NCBI RefSeq assembly: GCF_000213805.1
Contig: NC_015556.1
Span: 1,860,001-1,924,000, forward strand
DNA from: Pseudomonas fulva 12-X
GTDB lineage: Bacteria > Pseudomonadota > Gammaproteobacteria > Pseudomonadales > Pseudomonadaceae
Length of the DNA stretch: 64,000 bases
Direction of reading: 5' to 3'
Each line of letters opens with the position of its first letter. Within the stretch, counting starts at the first letter, position 1. The translations under genes were made by a program, and so were the position numbers. Positions 8,060 to 16,327 of the stretch are shown piece by piece. The notes beneath the pieces are model-generated. The model was not told the DNA's origin, ran no database searches, and worked only from the letters and a program-made list of their open reading frames with translations.

Positions 8060-9036
8060 CCACTCCATCCGCCACGCCGGCCAAGCGCAGCGGCACCCAT
8101 CAGGGCCTGGGCACCTATCTGGGCCTGGCCGGCGCGCTGCTGGCGATGATCGTGCTGTTCTCCACCCTGAGCAGCCACTTCCTGTCCTACGCGACCTTCA
8201 CCACCCTGGCCAACCAGATCCCCGATCTGATGGTGCTGGCGGTGGGCATGACGCTGATCCTGATCATCGGCGGCATCGACCTGTCGGTGGGCTCGGTGCT
8301 GGCCCTGGCCGCCGCGGTGGTCAGCGTCGCCACCCTTGGCTTCGGCTGGGACGTGGTGCCGGCCGCATTGCTGGGCATGGCCTGCGCGGCACTGGCCGGC
8401 AGCGTCACCGGGATCATCACCGTGGCCTGGGGCATTCCGTCGTTCATCGTCTCCCTTGGCGTGCTGGAGATGGCCCGCGGCATGGCCTACCAGCTCACCG
8501 ATTCGCGCACCGCGTACATCGGCGACGCCTATGCCTGGCTGTCGACGCCGTTCGCCGCCGGCATTTCGCCGTCGTTCGTGATCGCCCTGCTGGTGATCCT
8601 CGCCGCCCACCTGCTGCTGACCCGTACCGTGTTCGGCCGTTACCTGGTGGCAATCGGCACCAACGAGGAGGCGGTACGCCTGGCCGGTATCAACCCCAAG
8701 CCGTACAAGATCTCGGTGTTCGCCCTGATGGGCCTGCTTGCCGGCCTGGCGGCGCTGTTCCAGATTTCCCGCCTGGAAGCCGCTGACCCGAACGCCGGGT
8801 CCGGCCTGGAGCTGCAGGTGATCGCCGCGGTGGTGATCGGCGGCACCAGCCTGATGGGCGGGCGCGGCTCGGTGATCAGTACCTTCTTCGGCGTGCTGAT
8901 CATCTCCGTGCTGGCCGCAGGCCTGGCGCAGATCGGCGCCAGCGAGCCGACCAAACGCATCATCACCGGTGCGGTGATTGTCATCGCGGTGATTCTCGAC
9001 ACCTACCGCAGCTACCGCGCCAAGCGCCGGGGCTGA
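8056..9036 (+). CDS. rbsC: Ribose ABC transporter permease
   Basis: The protein has 326 residues with about eight to ten membrane spans, in the BPD_transp_2 family (PF02653). Characteristic segments include GMTLILIIGGIDLSVGSVLALAA, LARTVFGRYLVAIGTNEEAVRLAGI-like coupling region (here LTRTVFGRYLVAIG) and GGTSLMGGRGSVISTFFGVLI. The start ATG overlaps the rbsA stop. It forms the inner-membrane channel with RbsA. Confidence 0.93.
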   Translation: MTTPSATPAKRSGTHQGLGTYLGLAGALLAMIVLFSTLSSHFLSYATFTTLANQIPDLMVLAVGMTLILIIGGIDLSVGSVLALAAAVVSVATLGFGWDVVPAALLGMACAALAGSVTGIITVAWGIPSFIVSLGVLEMARGMAYQLTDSRTAYIGDAYAWLSTPFAAGISPSFVIALLVILAAHLLLTRTVFGRYLVAIGTNEEAVRLAGINPKPYKISVFALMGLLAGLAALFQISRLEAADPNAGSGLELQVIAAVVIGGTSLMGGRGSVISTFFGVLIISVLAAGLAQIGASEPTKRIITGAVIVIAVILDTYRSYRAKRRG

Positions 9037-9042
9037 TCGTCC

Positions 9043-10041
9043 GTGGCTACGATCAAGGACGTCGCCGCCCGCGCGGGCATTTCCTACACCACGGTGTCCC
9101 ACGTGGTGAATGGAACCCGCCCGGTCAGCGATCAGGTGCGCAGCAAGGTGGAAGCAGCCATCGCCGAGCTGGGTTACGTGCCCAGCGGCGTGGCCCGTTC
9201 ACTGCGGGTACGCGCCACCGGCACCCTCGGGCTGCTGCTGCCCAACGCCAGCAACCCGTACTTCGCTGAGTTGGCTCGCGGCATCGAGGATCACGCCGAG
9301 CGCAACGGCTACAGCGTGATCCTGTGCAATTCCGACGATGACATCGACAAGCAGCTGCGCTACCTGCGCGTGTTGCTGGAGCGGCGCATCGACGGCCTGA
9401 TCGTCGCCACCGTGGCCAGCGACGCCGCCTTCGCCCAGGCCCTGGCGGCCCTGCGGGTGCCGCTGGTGCTGGTCGACCGCTCCCTGGAAGGCGTCAGCGC
9501 CGACCAGCTGCGCGTCGATCACGAGCAGGGCGCTTATCTCGCCACCCGTCACTTGCTGGAGCTGGGTCACCGGCGAATCGTCTGCATTGGCGGGCCGGCT
9601 AGCACCCAGGTGGTTCAGCTGCGCGCCGGCGGTTATCGCCGCGCCCTGGACGAGGCGGGCATCGAAGCCCAGGCAGTGGTGGACTGCGCGTTCACCAGCC
9701 CGGCTGGTCACGCCGCCGCCCAGGTGCTGCTGGCAGGCGAGCAGCGGCCCACGGCGATCTTCGCCGGTAACGACATGATCGCCCTGGGCGTGCTGCGCGC
9801 TGCTGCCGAACGCGGCCTGCAGGTGCCCCAGCAATTGTCGGTGGTGGGCTTCGACGACATCGAAGTGAGCCGCTACCTGCATCCAGCGCTGACCACCGTA
9901 GGCCAGCGCATCGGCCAGCTTGGCGAGCAGGCGGCCGAGCGGCTGCTGGCGCGCATCCGCAAACCTGGCCTTGTGGCCGAACAACGGTTGATCGAGCCGA
10001 CCCTGATGCTGCGTGAATCCACCGCGGCCATTGGCGGCTGA
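9043..10041 (+). CDS. rbsR: LacI-family ribose operon regulator
   Basis: The protein has 332 residues and starts at GTG 9043, six bases after rbsC. The N-terminal LacI helix-turn-helix ATIKDVAARAGISYTTVSHVVNGTRPVSDQVR (residues 2-33) and hinge helix precede a periplasmic-binding-like sensor domain (GTLGLLLPNASNPYFAELARGIE, VVGFDDIEVSRYLHPALTTV). It probably represses the operon at the CGCAAACGTTTGCG palindrome upstream of rbsB and is relieved by ribose or a phosphorylated derivative. Encoding it inside the operon predicts autoregulation. Confidence 0.92.
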   Translation: MATIKDVAARAGISYTTVSHVVNGTRPVSDQVRSKVEAAIAELGYVPSGVARSLRVRATGTLGLLLPNASNPYFAELARGIEDHAERNGYSVILCNSDDDIDKQLRYLRVLLERRIDGLIVATVASDAAFAQALAALRVPLVLVDRSLEGVSADQLRVDHEQGAYLATRHLLELGHRRIVCIGGPASTQVVQLRAGGYRRALDEAGIEAQAVVDCAFTSPAGHAAAQVLLAGEQRPTAIFAGNDMIALGVLRAAAERGLQVPQQLSVVGFDDIEVSRYLHPALTTVGQRIGQLGEQAAERLLARIRKPGLVAEQRLIEPTLMLRESTAAIGG

Positions 10042-10085
10042 ATATTTTCCAGCTGGGCGCAGGCGCCCGAGAGGAGCAGGTACAG

Positions 10086-10994
10086 ATGCAAGGCAAAGTG
10101 GTGGTGGTCGGCAGTTTGAACATGGACCTGATCGTGCGTGCGCCACGCCTGCCGCGCGGAGGTGAAACCCTCACCGGGCATGATTTCTCCACCGCCGCCG
10201 GCGGCAAGGGCGCCAACCAGGCGGTGGCCGCGGCGCGCCTCGGCGCCCAGGTGGCGATGATCGGCTGCGTGGGCGCCGACGCCTATGGCGCACGGCTGCG
10301 CACCGGGCTGATCACCGAAGGCATCGACTGCTCGGCGGTCAGCGAAATCGACGGCGTGCCCACCGGCATCGCTTCGATTCTGGTGGACGACGCCGGCCAG
10401 AACGCCATCGTTATCGTCGCCGGCGGCAACGGTGCGCTGACCCCACAGCACCTGAGCGCGCAAGCGCAGCTGCTGGCCGATGCCCAGGTGCTGATCGTGC
10501 AGCTGGAAGTGCCGGACGCCACCGTCGAGGCCGCCATGATGCTGGGCCGCGAGGCCGGCTGCACGGTGATCCTCAACCCGGCGCCCGTGGCCGGGCCGCT
10601 GTCGGCCCACTGGTATGGAATGGCCGATTACCTGATTCCCAACGAGAGCGAGGCCGCTGCGCTGACCGGCTTGCCGGTGGGCTCGCCCCAGTCGGCGCTG
10701 CCGGCAGCGCGCAGCCTGCTGCAGGCCGGCGCTCGCCGCGTACTGATCACCCTCGGCGCCCAGGGCGTGCTGTACGCCGACGCCGAGCGCCATGCCCATT
10801 TCGCCGTGGCGCCGGTAGCCGCCGTGGACACCACCGCGGCCGGCGACACCTTCGTCGGTGGCTTCGCCGCGGCCCTGGCCGCCGGCCAGCCGCTGGAAGC
10901 CGCCATCGCCCTGGGTCAGCAGGCCGCCGCCCTGGCGGTTACCCGGCCGGGTGCACAACCTTCGATCCCTTATCGTCACGAGTTGCCCGCATGA
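10086..10994 (+). CDS. rbsK: Ribokinase
   Basis: The protein has 302 residues of the PfkB carbohydrate kinase family; it makes D-ribose 5-phosphate from ribose and ATP. Motifs: VVVVGSLNMDLIVRAPRLPRGGETL at the N-terminus, AAGGKGANQAVAAARLGA (PfkB signature 1, residues ~37-54), and DTTAAGDTFVGGFAAALA (signature 2 with the catalytic Asp near residue 249). The stop overlaps the start of rbsD (ATGA), indicating translational coupling. Confidence 0.93.
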   Translation: MQGKVVVVGSLNMDLIVRAPRLPRGGETLTGHDFSTAAGGKGANQAVAAARLGAQVAMIGCVGADAYGARLRTGLITEGIDCSAVSEIDGVPTGIASILVDDAGQNAIVIVAGGNGALTPQHLSAQAQLLADAQVLIVQLEVPDATVEAAMMLGREAGCTVILNPAPVAGPLSAHWYGMADYLIPNESEAAALTGLPVGSPQSALPAARSLLQAGARRVLITLGAQGVLYADAERHAHFAVAPVAAVDTTAAGDTFVGGFAAALAAGQPLEAAIALGQQAAALAVTRPGAQPSIPYRHELPA

Positions 10995-11395
10995 AAAAGA
11001 CTCCGCTGCTCAACGCCGAACTCTCCGCCGCCATCGCCCGGCTCGGCCACGGCGATGTGATCGTCATCGGCGACGCTGGCATGCCGATCCCACCCGGCAC
11101 CCCGTGCATCGACCTGGCCCTGACCGCCGGTGTGCCGGACTTCGTCACCACCCTGAAGGTGGTGCTCAGCGAGATGCAGGTGCAGGGCCATCTGCTGGCC
11201 CGGGAAACTCTGGAAGTTGCGCCGGTCGGCTTGGAGGCCATCGAATCGCTGACCGCAGCCGGGGAGTTGGGCGAACGCCAGCTGGTCAGCCACGACGAAC
11301 TCAAGGCCGCGTGCCGCAACGCGAGGGTGCAGATCCGCACGGGCGAGTGCCGGCCTTACAGCAATATTGCGTTGATTGCAGGTGTGACCTTCTAG
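10991..11395 (+). CDS. rbsD: D-ribose pyranase
   Basis: The protein has 134 residues of the RbsD/FucU mutarotase family, converting ribose pyranose to forms usable by RbsK. It begins MKKTPLLNAELSAAIARLGHGDVIVIGDAGMPIP, where the LGHGD His (residue ~20) is the conserved catalytic His. The C-terminal TGECRPYSNIALIAGVTF is typical. It is the last gene of the ribose operon, after which the gene content changes to a foreign-looking island. Confidence 0.93.
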   Translation: MKKTPLLNAELSAAIARLGHGDVIVIGDAGMPIPPGTPCIDLALTAGVPDFVTTLKVVLSEMQVQGHLLARETLEVAPVGLEAIESLTAAGELGERQLVSHDELKAACRNARVQIRTGECRPYSNIALIAGVTF

Positions 11396-11459
11396 GAGAC
11401 TGTTCAGGATCTTCTTGAACGCTTCACTGGGCCGCTTCAAGGAATGCAGCCGCTGACAC

Positions 11460-11485
11460 GGGCAGCAATCGGCCAGGAGCTGCCC
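11460..11485. repeat. Short palindrome with GGCC core
   Basis: The arms GGGCAGC (11460-11466) and GCTGCCC (11479-11485) enclose a TCGGCCA core. It resembles the palindromes at 11888-11907 and 14517-14542, and lies between rbsD and the island genes. Confidence 0.5.
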
Positions 11486-11573
11486 TTCATGGGCGATTTA
11501 TCTGTGAGCGCTTGTGGATGAAAAAGAATGACAGAGCCACTACTCTCAGACGTACCTCGCCTCAGGTCATGCC

Positions 11574-11843
11574 ATGAACCTTAACCCGATTGAGTCCTGC
11601 CCACGCTGTGGCTCCTTCCAGCATGTCAGATCAAAAAGAATTCTGATTGGAGCAGCAAGCCCGAAGAAACGTTTCGATGGGGAAGAAAAAGTAGGCTACC
11701 AACGCTTGGATCAGCTAGCGGTTGATGAATGCAAGCCCGCCCTCCTGAATGCGACACCGCTCGAGCAGCTAGTAGATGGTTTTTACTGCGATCATTGCGG
11801 GGTGGGGTTTGTAACAAGCGAACTTTTACGAGGTTTAGAATGA
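11574..11843 (+). CDS. Zinc-ribbon-like small protein of unknown function
   Basis: The protein has 89 residues. Two CxxC pairs are visible, ESCPRCGSFQHV at residues ~8-18 and FYCDHCGVGFV near 70-80, enough for one four-Cys zinc ribbon separated by a charged linker. No known family is recognised. Base composition is lower in GC than the ribose operon, and the gene stands alone just upstream of the GHKL-nuclease gene, which faces it convergently. Confidence 0.6.
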   Translation: MNLNPIESCPRCGSFQHVRSKRILIGAASPKKRFDGEEKVGYQRLDQLAVDECKPALLNATPLEQLVDGFYCDHCGVGFVTSELLRGLE

Positions 11844-11887
11844 TCTTGAGCGACCGCATTTGGCCGATTGCAGCTAGTAACCACGGG

Positions 11888-11907
11888 CCGCTATCGGCCA
11901 AAAGCGG
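11888..11907. repeat. Short palindrome with GGCC core
   Basis: CCGCT (11888-11892) and AGCGG (11903-11907) flank a TCGGCCA core. The same core and similar arms occur at 14517-14542 on the other side of the island. Confidence 0.45.
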
Positions 11908-12059
11908 ACAGTCTTAAGTGCCGGTTCAGGTGTTGAATAACGTCTGTATTGGTCACAAGGAAGGGGTGATGGCATGCGTGTGCTCTCAGCGTTGAGAGGA
12001 TGCATCAAAAGCTCCTCTCGCCGTCACCTGAATACACTATGAACTTCCACATGTTCAGT

Positions 12060-14009
12060 TTAGGCGTTTACCGCCTCGCCTAGATCGAGATCTCCCTGCT
12101 CCTGCACTGACAGCACCTTAGCGAGAAGCGCGTCGGTTTGGAGGTTGTCGTAGCGATTCTCCAAAGTCTTACGCAATCGCATCAGTCTGAGATTGGCGGT
12201 GCTTACCAAAGCTCCGTATGTTGTAGCTCTGACTTGGCCATAACGGCGATTCTCGTCGCCGACTGTTTTGTCCGTCCCCACACCAGGCGCAATGGATTGA
12301 CCCACTACCCAAGCGGTCACATACGGCGCGCCGTGGACAAAGCCTGAGTTCGCAATGTCTTGAACGTATTCGTCAGCCTGATTCACCTCCTTACGATTGA
12401 TTTTGAAACCGCCCTTTTTGAGCTCAATCAGCAATATATTTTGCATCTGAGCGACAGTTGGATCTTGAGTTTGAAACCCCTCAATGCCGACCAGTTGGAC
12501 GGTGCTTTGATCTGGAAGAACAACGACATCAGGCCGCTTCTTCTCATTGATAAATGAAGCGCCTGTGTTACCCCAAAGTTGCTTAGCTACGCTCCGTAGA
12601 GTCATGTTCGAGCAGTATTCCATCGACTCGAATTCTGGGCCGAAGAGCCATCGAGATCTCAGGATCAACGGATGAAGGGTATGGAGCTCATCGGTATTGG
12701 GGTCATCAGCGAGCCTTGCAATGACCTCAATGACGCTGAGCCTGTCATCAATTTCGTCCAGGACACGCAGAGCGTCTTTGACCGACCAATCGGCCAGCAG
12801 GGAATCAAGTCCCTCCACGTCTGTTGCTGATAACTTGGCAAGTTTTTGAAGGAGCGACACACCGCTTTTGGATTTCTCCAGATTGATCACGGCTTTGACC
12901 GCCGTCGCCAGGAAATCAGGGGAGATCAAGGGGTGGGCTTGAGCAACCGCCTTCGTGAATTCGGTCACCTCAAGTTGCGCACCTTGCCCAAGGGTTTTAA
13001 GTTCAGAGCGATTCTGAACAAGAGCGTCTTCCGATGTTGCTTCAACCACCTCTGCGGCGAGCTCATCGGCGACCTGAGTGATGTGTAGTGAGGCGGCCTT
13101 GAAAAGCTCTTCCACCGCTGGCGTCGCCTTAAACCCTGTCCAATCCGCATGGACATGGTCATCAAAGCCATGGGTGTCTACGATAACTTTGTACCGCTTA
13201 GCAAATCGAGTGCGACCATCGAAGTTCGCTACTTGGCCAATCGCCCAAGATGGATTTCCTACAAGGCGGTGGTCTACCCAAAATGCTACACCTTGATGGA
13301 TAGAAGAGTGGTTCTGCTGTGTTGAGTCAATGACAATCACCCGCGCAGATCGACCCTCACTCAAAGAAATGGTCTGTTCCTTCGCGTATTTTTCAAGCTT
13401 GGCAAGCGTCAGCGGGGTGCCGTTTACGCGAATCTGGAAGCTGGGGTCATGGATAAAGCGTGCCGCTAGGACAGTCGAGATTTCCGCTGCATCAGGAAGC
13501 TTGCGAACAACTGTCACGCGGAGCCTGGTACCAGAGCCCTCCTGCTTACCGAACTCCTCTGATCGAACGACAAACGGGCTTGGGCCAGATTCAGTGCCTA
13601 CAACGAATTTGCTTAGTGTTCCGTCGCGCCAGGTTTCGACAAGATACTCATCACCGAAGCAAAGAAGACCATGGCGCCCTACACCATTGCGGCCATAGGC
13701 TTTCCGAAGCTTTGCACTCCTGCCTTTTGGGAATTCTACTTTCCAGCTTTGATGCTTCAGCCTGTTGTATCGGAGCATCATCCAGCGATTGCTGAACTGC
13801 TCCGGGGTCATGCCATGGCCGTCGTCAAGAATAGTGAGCGTTCCGCCGAGCTCGGAGGGGAGGAATAGCTCGACCTTGCTCGCCCCCGCGTCCCAAGCAT
13901 TTGCGACCAATTCGGTAAGAGCGACTTGAGGTACATGAGCAACCGGCCCAAGTTCCCGTAAGAGGTAGTCCTCCTCGAACAGCGATAGATGACGCGTTTG
14001 TTCGGGCAT
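12060..14009 (-). CDS. GHKL (HSP90-like) ATPase with C-terminal PD-(D/E)XK-like nuclease region; candidate defence protein
   Basis: The protein has 649 residues; the ATG at 14009 is preceded by a strong AAGGAGG ribosome site. The N-terminal GHKL ATPase is complete: N-box E33-x3-N37-x2-D40, DDGHGM (62-67) and the glycine-rich lid GRNGVGRHG (106-114). The middle contains an S5-like segment and a helical region. The C-terminal 160 residues show RPDVVVLP (Asp494), LLIELKKGG (Glu529, Lys531) and Q544-x3-Y548, the D...ExK...Q...Y pattern of PD-(D/E)XK nucleases such as Shedu-type DUF4263. Established work links prokaryotic MORC/MutL-like GHKL proteins with restriction-type nucleases. An anti-phage role here is inference. 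GC content is lower than in its neighbours. Confidence 0.7.
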   Translation of the reverse strand: MPEQTRHLSLFEEDYLLRELGPVAHVPQVALTELVANAWDAGASKVELFLPSELGGTLTILDDGHGMTPEQFSNRWMMLRYNRLKHQSWKVEFPKGRSAKLRKAYGRNGVGRHGLLCFGDEYLVETWRDGTLSKFVVGTESGPSPFVVRSEEFGKQEGSGTRLRVTVVRKLPDAAEISTVLAARFIHDPSFQIRVNGTPLTLAKLEKYAKEQTISLSEGRSARVIVIDSTQQNHSSIHQGVAFWVDHRLVGNPSWAIGQVANFDGRTRFAKRYKVIVDTHGFDDHVHADWTGFKATPAVEELFKAASLHITQVADELAAEVVEATSEDALVQNRSELKTLGQGAQLEVTEFTKAVAQAHPLISPDFLATAVKAVINLEKSKSGVSLLQKLAKLSATDVEGLDSLLADWSVKDALRVLDEIDDRLSVIEVIARLADDPNTDELHTLHPLILRSRWLFGPEFESMEYCSNMTLRSVAKQLWGNTGASFINEKKRPDVVVLPDQSTVQLVGIEGFQTQDPTVAQMQNILLIELKKGGFKINRKEVNQADEYVQDIANSGFVHGAPYVTAWVVGQSIAPGVGTDKTVGDENRRYGQVRATTYGALVSTANLRLMRLRKTLENRYDNLQTDALLAKVLSVQEQGDLDLGEAVNA

Positions 14010-14184
14010 GGTTCCCTCCTTGGGATGGTGCTTATCGTTGAGCGTTTGCGAGTGCTTGCGGACAATCCTACATCAGTGAATATCAATGCCGTCGTTTGAT
14101 CTCACCGATTAAGCTACGCGAGACGCTTCAGCAGCTGAGCTAGGGTTTCGGGGTGTCTGATTCTCCAACTGACAACGCTTGGCG

Positions 14185-14511
14185 ATGCACCAATTGCGCA
14201 AAGACAACCACTACGTTCCCAAGCTGTACCTGAAGCAGTGGTCGCATGAAGCACTGATTCCTACCTACCGCCTGTTGGTTCCAAGTGAGAAAGCCCCCCT
14301 GTGGAAGAGGCAATCCTTGAAGGGAACCGCTTACCACCAGCACCTCTATACCTACCTTGTTGGGCAAGAGGAGACAGATGAGTTTGAGCGCTGGCTCGGC
14401 AGTGAGTTTGAGAGCCCTGCGGAAGAGACGATCCGGCGAGTTGTTCGCGAGGAGCGATTGGAACCAGAGCATTGGAGGAGGTTGGTGCGTTTCGCAGGAG
14501 CTAAGTCCTGA
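14185..14511 (+). pseudogene. DUF4238 family protein, C-terminally truncated
   Basis: The 108-residue reading frame from ATG 14185 starts MHQLRKDNHYVPKLYLKQW, the characteristic HYVP...L..W N-terminus of DUF4238 proteins, which are usually around 300 residues. Homology-like sequence runs to WRRLVRFAGA, then meets a stop within a few codons and directly a palindrome (14517-14542). This suggests that the 3' two thirds were lost by deletion or insertion. It is divergent from the GHKL-nuclease gene. DUF4238 has no established biochemical function. It could still be translated as a short protein. Confidence 0.6.
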
Positions 14512-14516
14512 GCGAT

Positions 14517-14542
14517 CGTCCGCTTCTGGCCGAAAGCGGACG
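14517..14542. repeat. Short palindrome at the truncated end of the DUF4238 gene
   Basis: The arms CGTCCGCTT (14517-14525) and AAAGCGGACG (14533-14542) surround a CTGGCCG core. It begins six bases after the premature stop of the DUF4238 fragment and resembles the palindromes at 11460 and 11888. Confidence 0.5.
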
Positions 14543-14687
14543 GACGGTGAACGGAGTATTTATGGGAAAGGCCGGGAGGCGATCCGCAGTCTCGATTTTT
14601 TGCCAGGCTAGGCGTAAGAGCCCGGGCTTAAAGCCCCTCCCACGATCATGAACGGTGCTACCGCCATTGCTGTTATCGACCTCTGCC

Positions 14688-15341
14688 TCAACTCCAGCTC
14701 AGGATCGGCCAGCCCTCACGCTCGGCATGCTCGCGCAGAACCGGGTCGGGGTTTACTGCGTGGGGTTTGTCGACGCGCTGCAGCAGCGGCAGGTCGTTGC
14801 GTGAGTCGGAGTAGAAATAGGCGCCGTCCAGCGTTTCGCCGTGTTCTTCCAGCCAGGCGTGCAGGCGGGTGACCTTGCCTTCACGGTAAGTGAGCACGCC
14901 TCTGGTCTTGCCGCTGTAATGGCCGTGTTCCTGGTGCAGGTCGATGGCCAGCACTTCGTCGACCTTGAGGCGTTCGGCGATGGCGCTGACCAGGAAGTGC
15001 GCCGAGGCGGAGATGATCAGGATGCGGTCGCCGGCCTCGCGGTGGGTGGCCAGGCAGCGGGTGGCGTCGCTGAAGAAGATTGGCTCGATCACGTCCTCCA
15101 CGAACGGCTCGACCACGAAGGCGACTTCTTCCGGCGTGCGGCCTACCAGCGGCGACAGGCTGAAGCTCATGTAGTCTTCCATGGCCAGCTTGCCTTCGGC
15201 ATACAGCGCCATCAGTTGGTGATCCTTGGCGATGAAGCTCTCGCCGTCGACCCAGCCCAGCGTGGCCATGTGCTCGCTCCATAGGCTGGCGCAGTCGCCG
15301 TTGATCAGGGTTTCGTCGAGATCGAAAATTGCCAAAGCCAT
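14688..15341 (-). CDS. HAD-superfamily IB phosphatase
   Basis: The protein has 217 residues from ATG 15341, overlapping the stop of the ABC ATPase gene; an in-frame TTG at 15344 is less likely. HAD motif I is IFDLDETLINGDCASLW (catalytic Asp pair near 7-9), motif II ILIISASAHFLV, and motif IV YSDSRNDLPLLQRV with the metal-binding Asp residues. The subclass resembles phosphoserine-phosphatase-like HAD-IB enzymes. As the last gene of an importer operon with a second phosphohydrolase, it probably dephosphorylates the imported compound or its product. The substrate is unknown. Confidence 0.85.
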   Translation of the reverse strand: MALAIFDLDETLINGDCASLWSEHMATLGWVDGESFIAKDHQLMALYAEGKLAMEDYMSFSLSPLVGRTPEEVAFVVEPFVEDVIEPIFFSDATRCLATHREAGDRILIISASAHFLVSAIAERLKVDEVLAIDLHQEHGHYSGKTRGVLTYREGKVTRLHAWLEEHGETLDGAYFYSDSRNDLPLLQRVDKPHAVNPDPVLREHAEREGWPILSWS

Positions 15342-16327
15342 CAAGCTACCTCTTTTACGGCATGCGCCGCGATATCCAGTGAGATGGGGTGGCCATTGGC
15401 GTGCAGGTCGTCGGCGCTGCGGTTGAGCACGTCGACCAGCAGTTCCACGCCGCCGGCGTCCACCCGGTAGCGGATGATATTACCGAGCAGGGCGTGGCTG
15501 CGAATGGTGGCGCTGATCGGGCCCTGGCCGAGCACGATGGCTTCCGGGCGAATCGCCACCTGGCCGCTCACCGGGCGGCCAAGCAGGCGGCTGGCGGTGG
15601 GCGCGTCGAGCAGGTTGTAGTTGCCGATGAAACCCGCGGCGAAGGCGTCGGCCGGCGCGGTGTAAAGGGTTTCCGCGTCGCCGCTCTGGACGATGCGCCC
15701 GGCGTTCATCAGGAAGATGCGGTCGCTCATCACCAGCGCCTCTTCCTGATCGTGGGTGACGAAAATCGTGGTCAGGCCAAGCTCCTGCTGGATGCTGCGG
15801 ATCTGCTCGCGCAGGTGCTTGCGAATGCGCGCATCGAGGGCCGACAGCGGCTCGTCGAGCAGCAGCAGGCGTGGGCGGGTGACCAGCGAGCGGGCCAGGG
15901 CTACGCGCTGGCACTGGCCGCCGGACAGCTGATGCGGGTAGCGGCCGGCGAAGTCGCCGAGTTCGACCATCGCCAGGGCTTCCTGGACGCGGGCGGCGGA
16001 CTCTTCCTTGCCGACCTTCTGCATGCGCAGGCCGAAGGCGACGTTCTGCGCGGCGGTCATGTTGGGGAACAGCGCGTAGCTCTGGAATACCATGCCGATG
16101 CCGCGCTTTTGCGGCGACAGCGGCACCAGGTCTTCGCCGCCGAGCAGGATCTTGCCGCCGTTGACCTCGGTGAGGCCGGCGATGCAGCGCAGCAGGGTGG
16201 ATTTGCCGCAGCCCGAAGGGCCGAGCAGGGTGACGAATTCGCCTTGCTCGATCTCGGCGTTGATGTCGCTGAAAATCGCGGTGCCGCCGTAGCTCTTGTG
16301 CAGGTTCTGAATGCTCAGGAAGCTCAT
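15341..16327 (-). CDS. ABC importer ATP-binding protein (PotA/PhnT-like)
   Basis: The protein has 328 residues from ATG 16327. Walker A LLGPSGCGKST lies near residue 36, the Q-loop in MVFQSYALFPNMTAAQNVAFGL, the signature LSGGQCQRVALARSL near 135, Walker B LLLLDEPLSALD, and the H-loop FVTHDQEEAL. A C-terminal TOBE-like region (VAIRPEAIVLGQGPISATIRSHALLGNIIRYRV) follows. This is the spermidine/iron/phosphonate importer class. It is coupled by four-base overlaps to the permease before it and the HAD phosphatase after it. Confidence 0.9.
   Translation of the reverse strand: MSFLSIQNLHKSYGGTAIFSDINAEIEQGEFVTLLGPSGCGKSTLLRCIAGLTEVNGGKILLGGEDLVPLSPQKRGIGMVFQSYALFPNMTAAQNVAFGLRMQKVGKEESAARVQEALAMVELGDFAGRYPHQLSGGQCQRVALARSLVTRPRLLLLDEPLSALDARIRKHLREQIRSIQQELGLTTIFVTHDQEEALVMSDRIFLMNAGRIVQSGDAETLYTAPADAFAAGFIGNYNLLDAPTASRLLGRPVSGQVAIRPEAIVLGQGPISATIRSHALLGNIIRYRVDAGGVELLVDVLNRSADDLHANGHPISLDIAAHAVKEVA

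Noticed and set aside
12060..14009. Assignment of the GHKL protein as MutL
   Set aside because: Length and N-box resemble MutL, but the C-terminus has no MutL dimerisation or endonuclease motif and instead shows D...ExK...Q...Y; genome context is not mutL.
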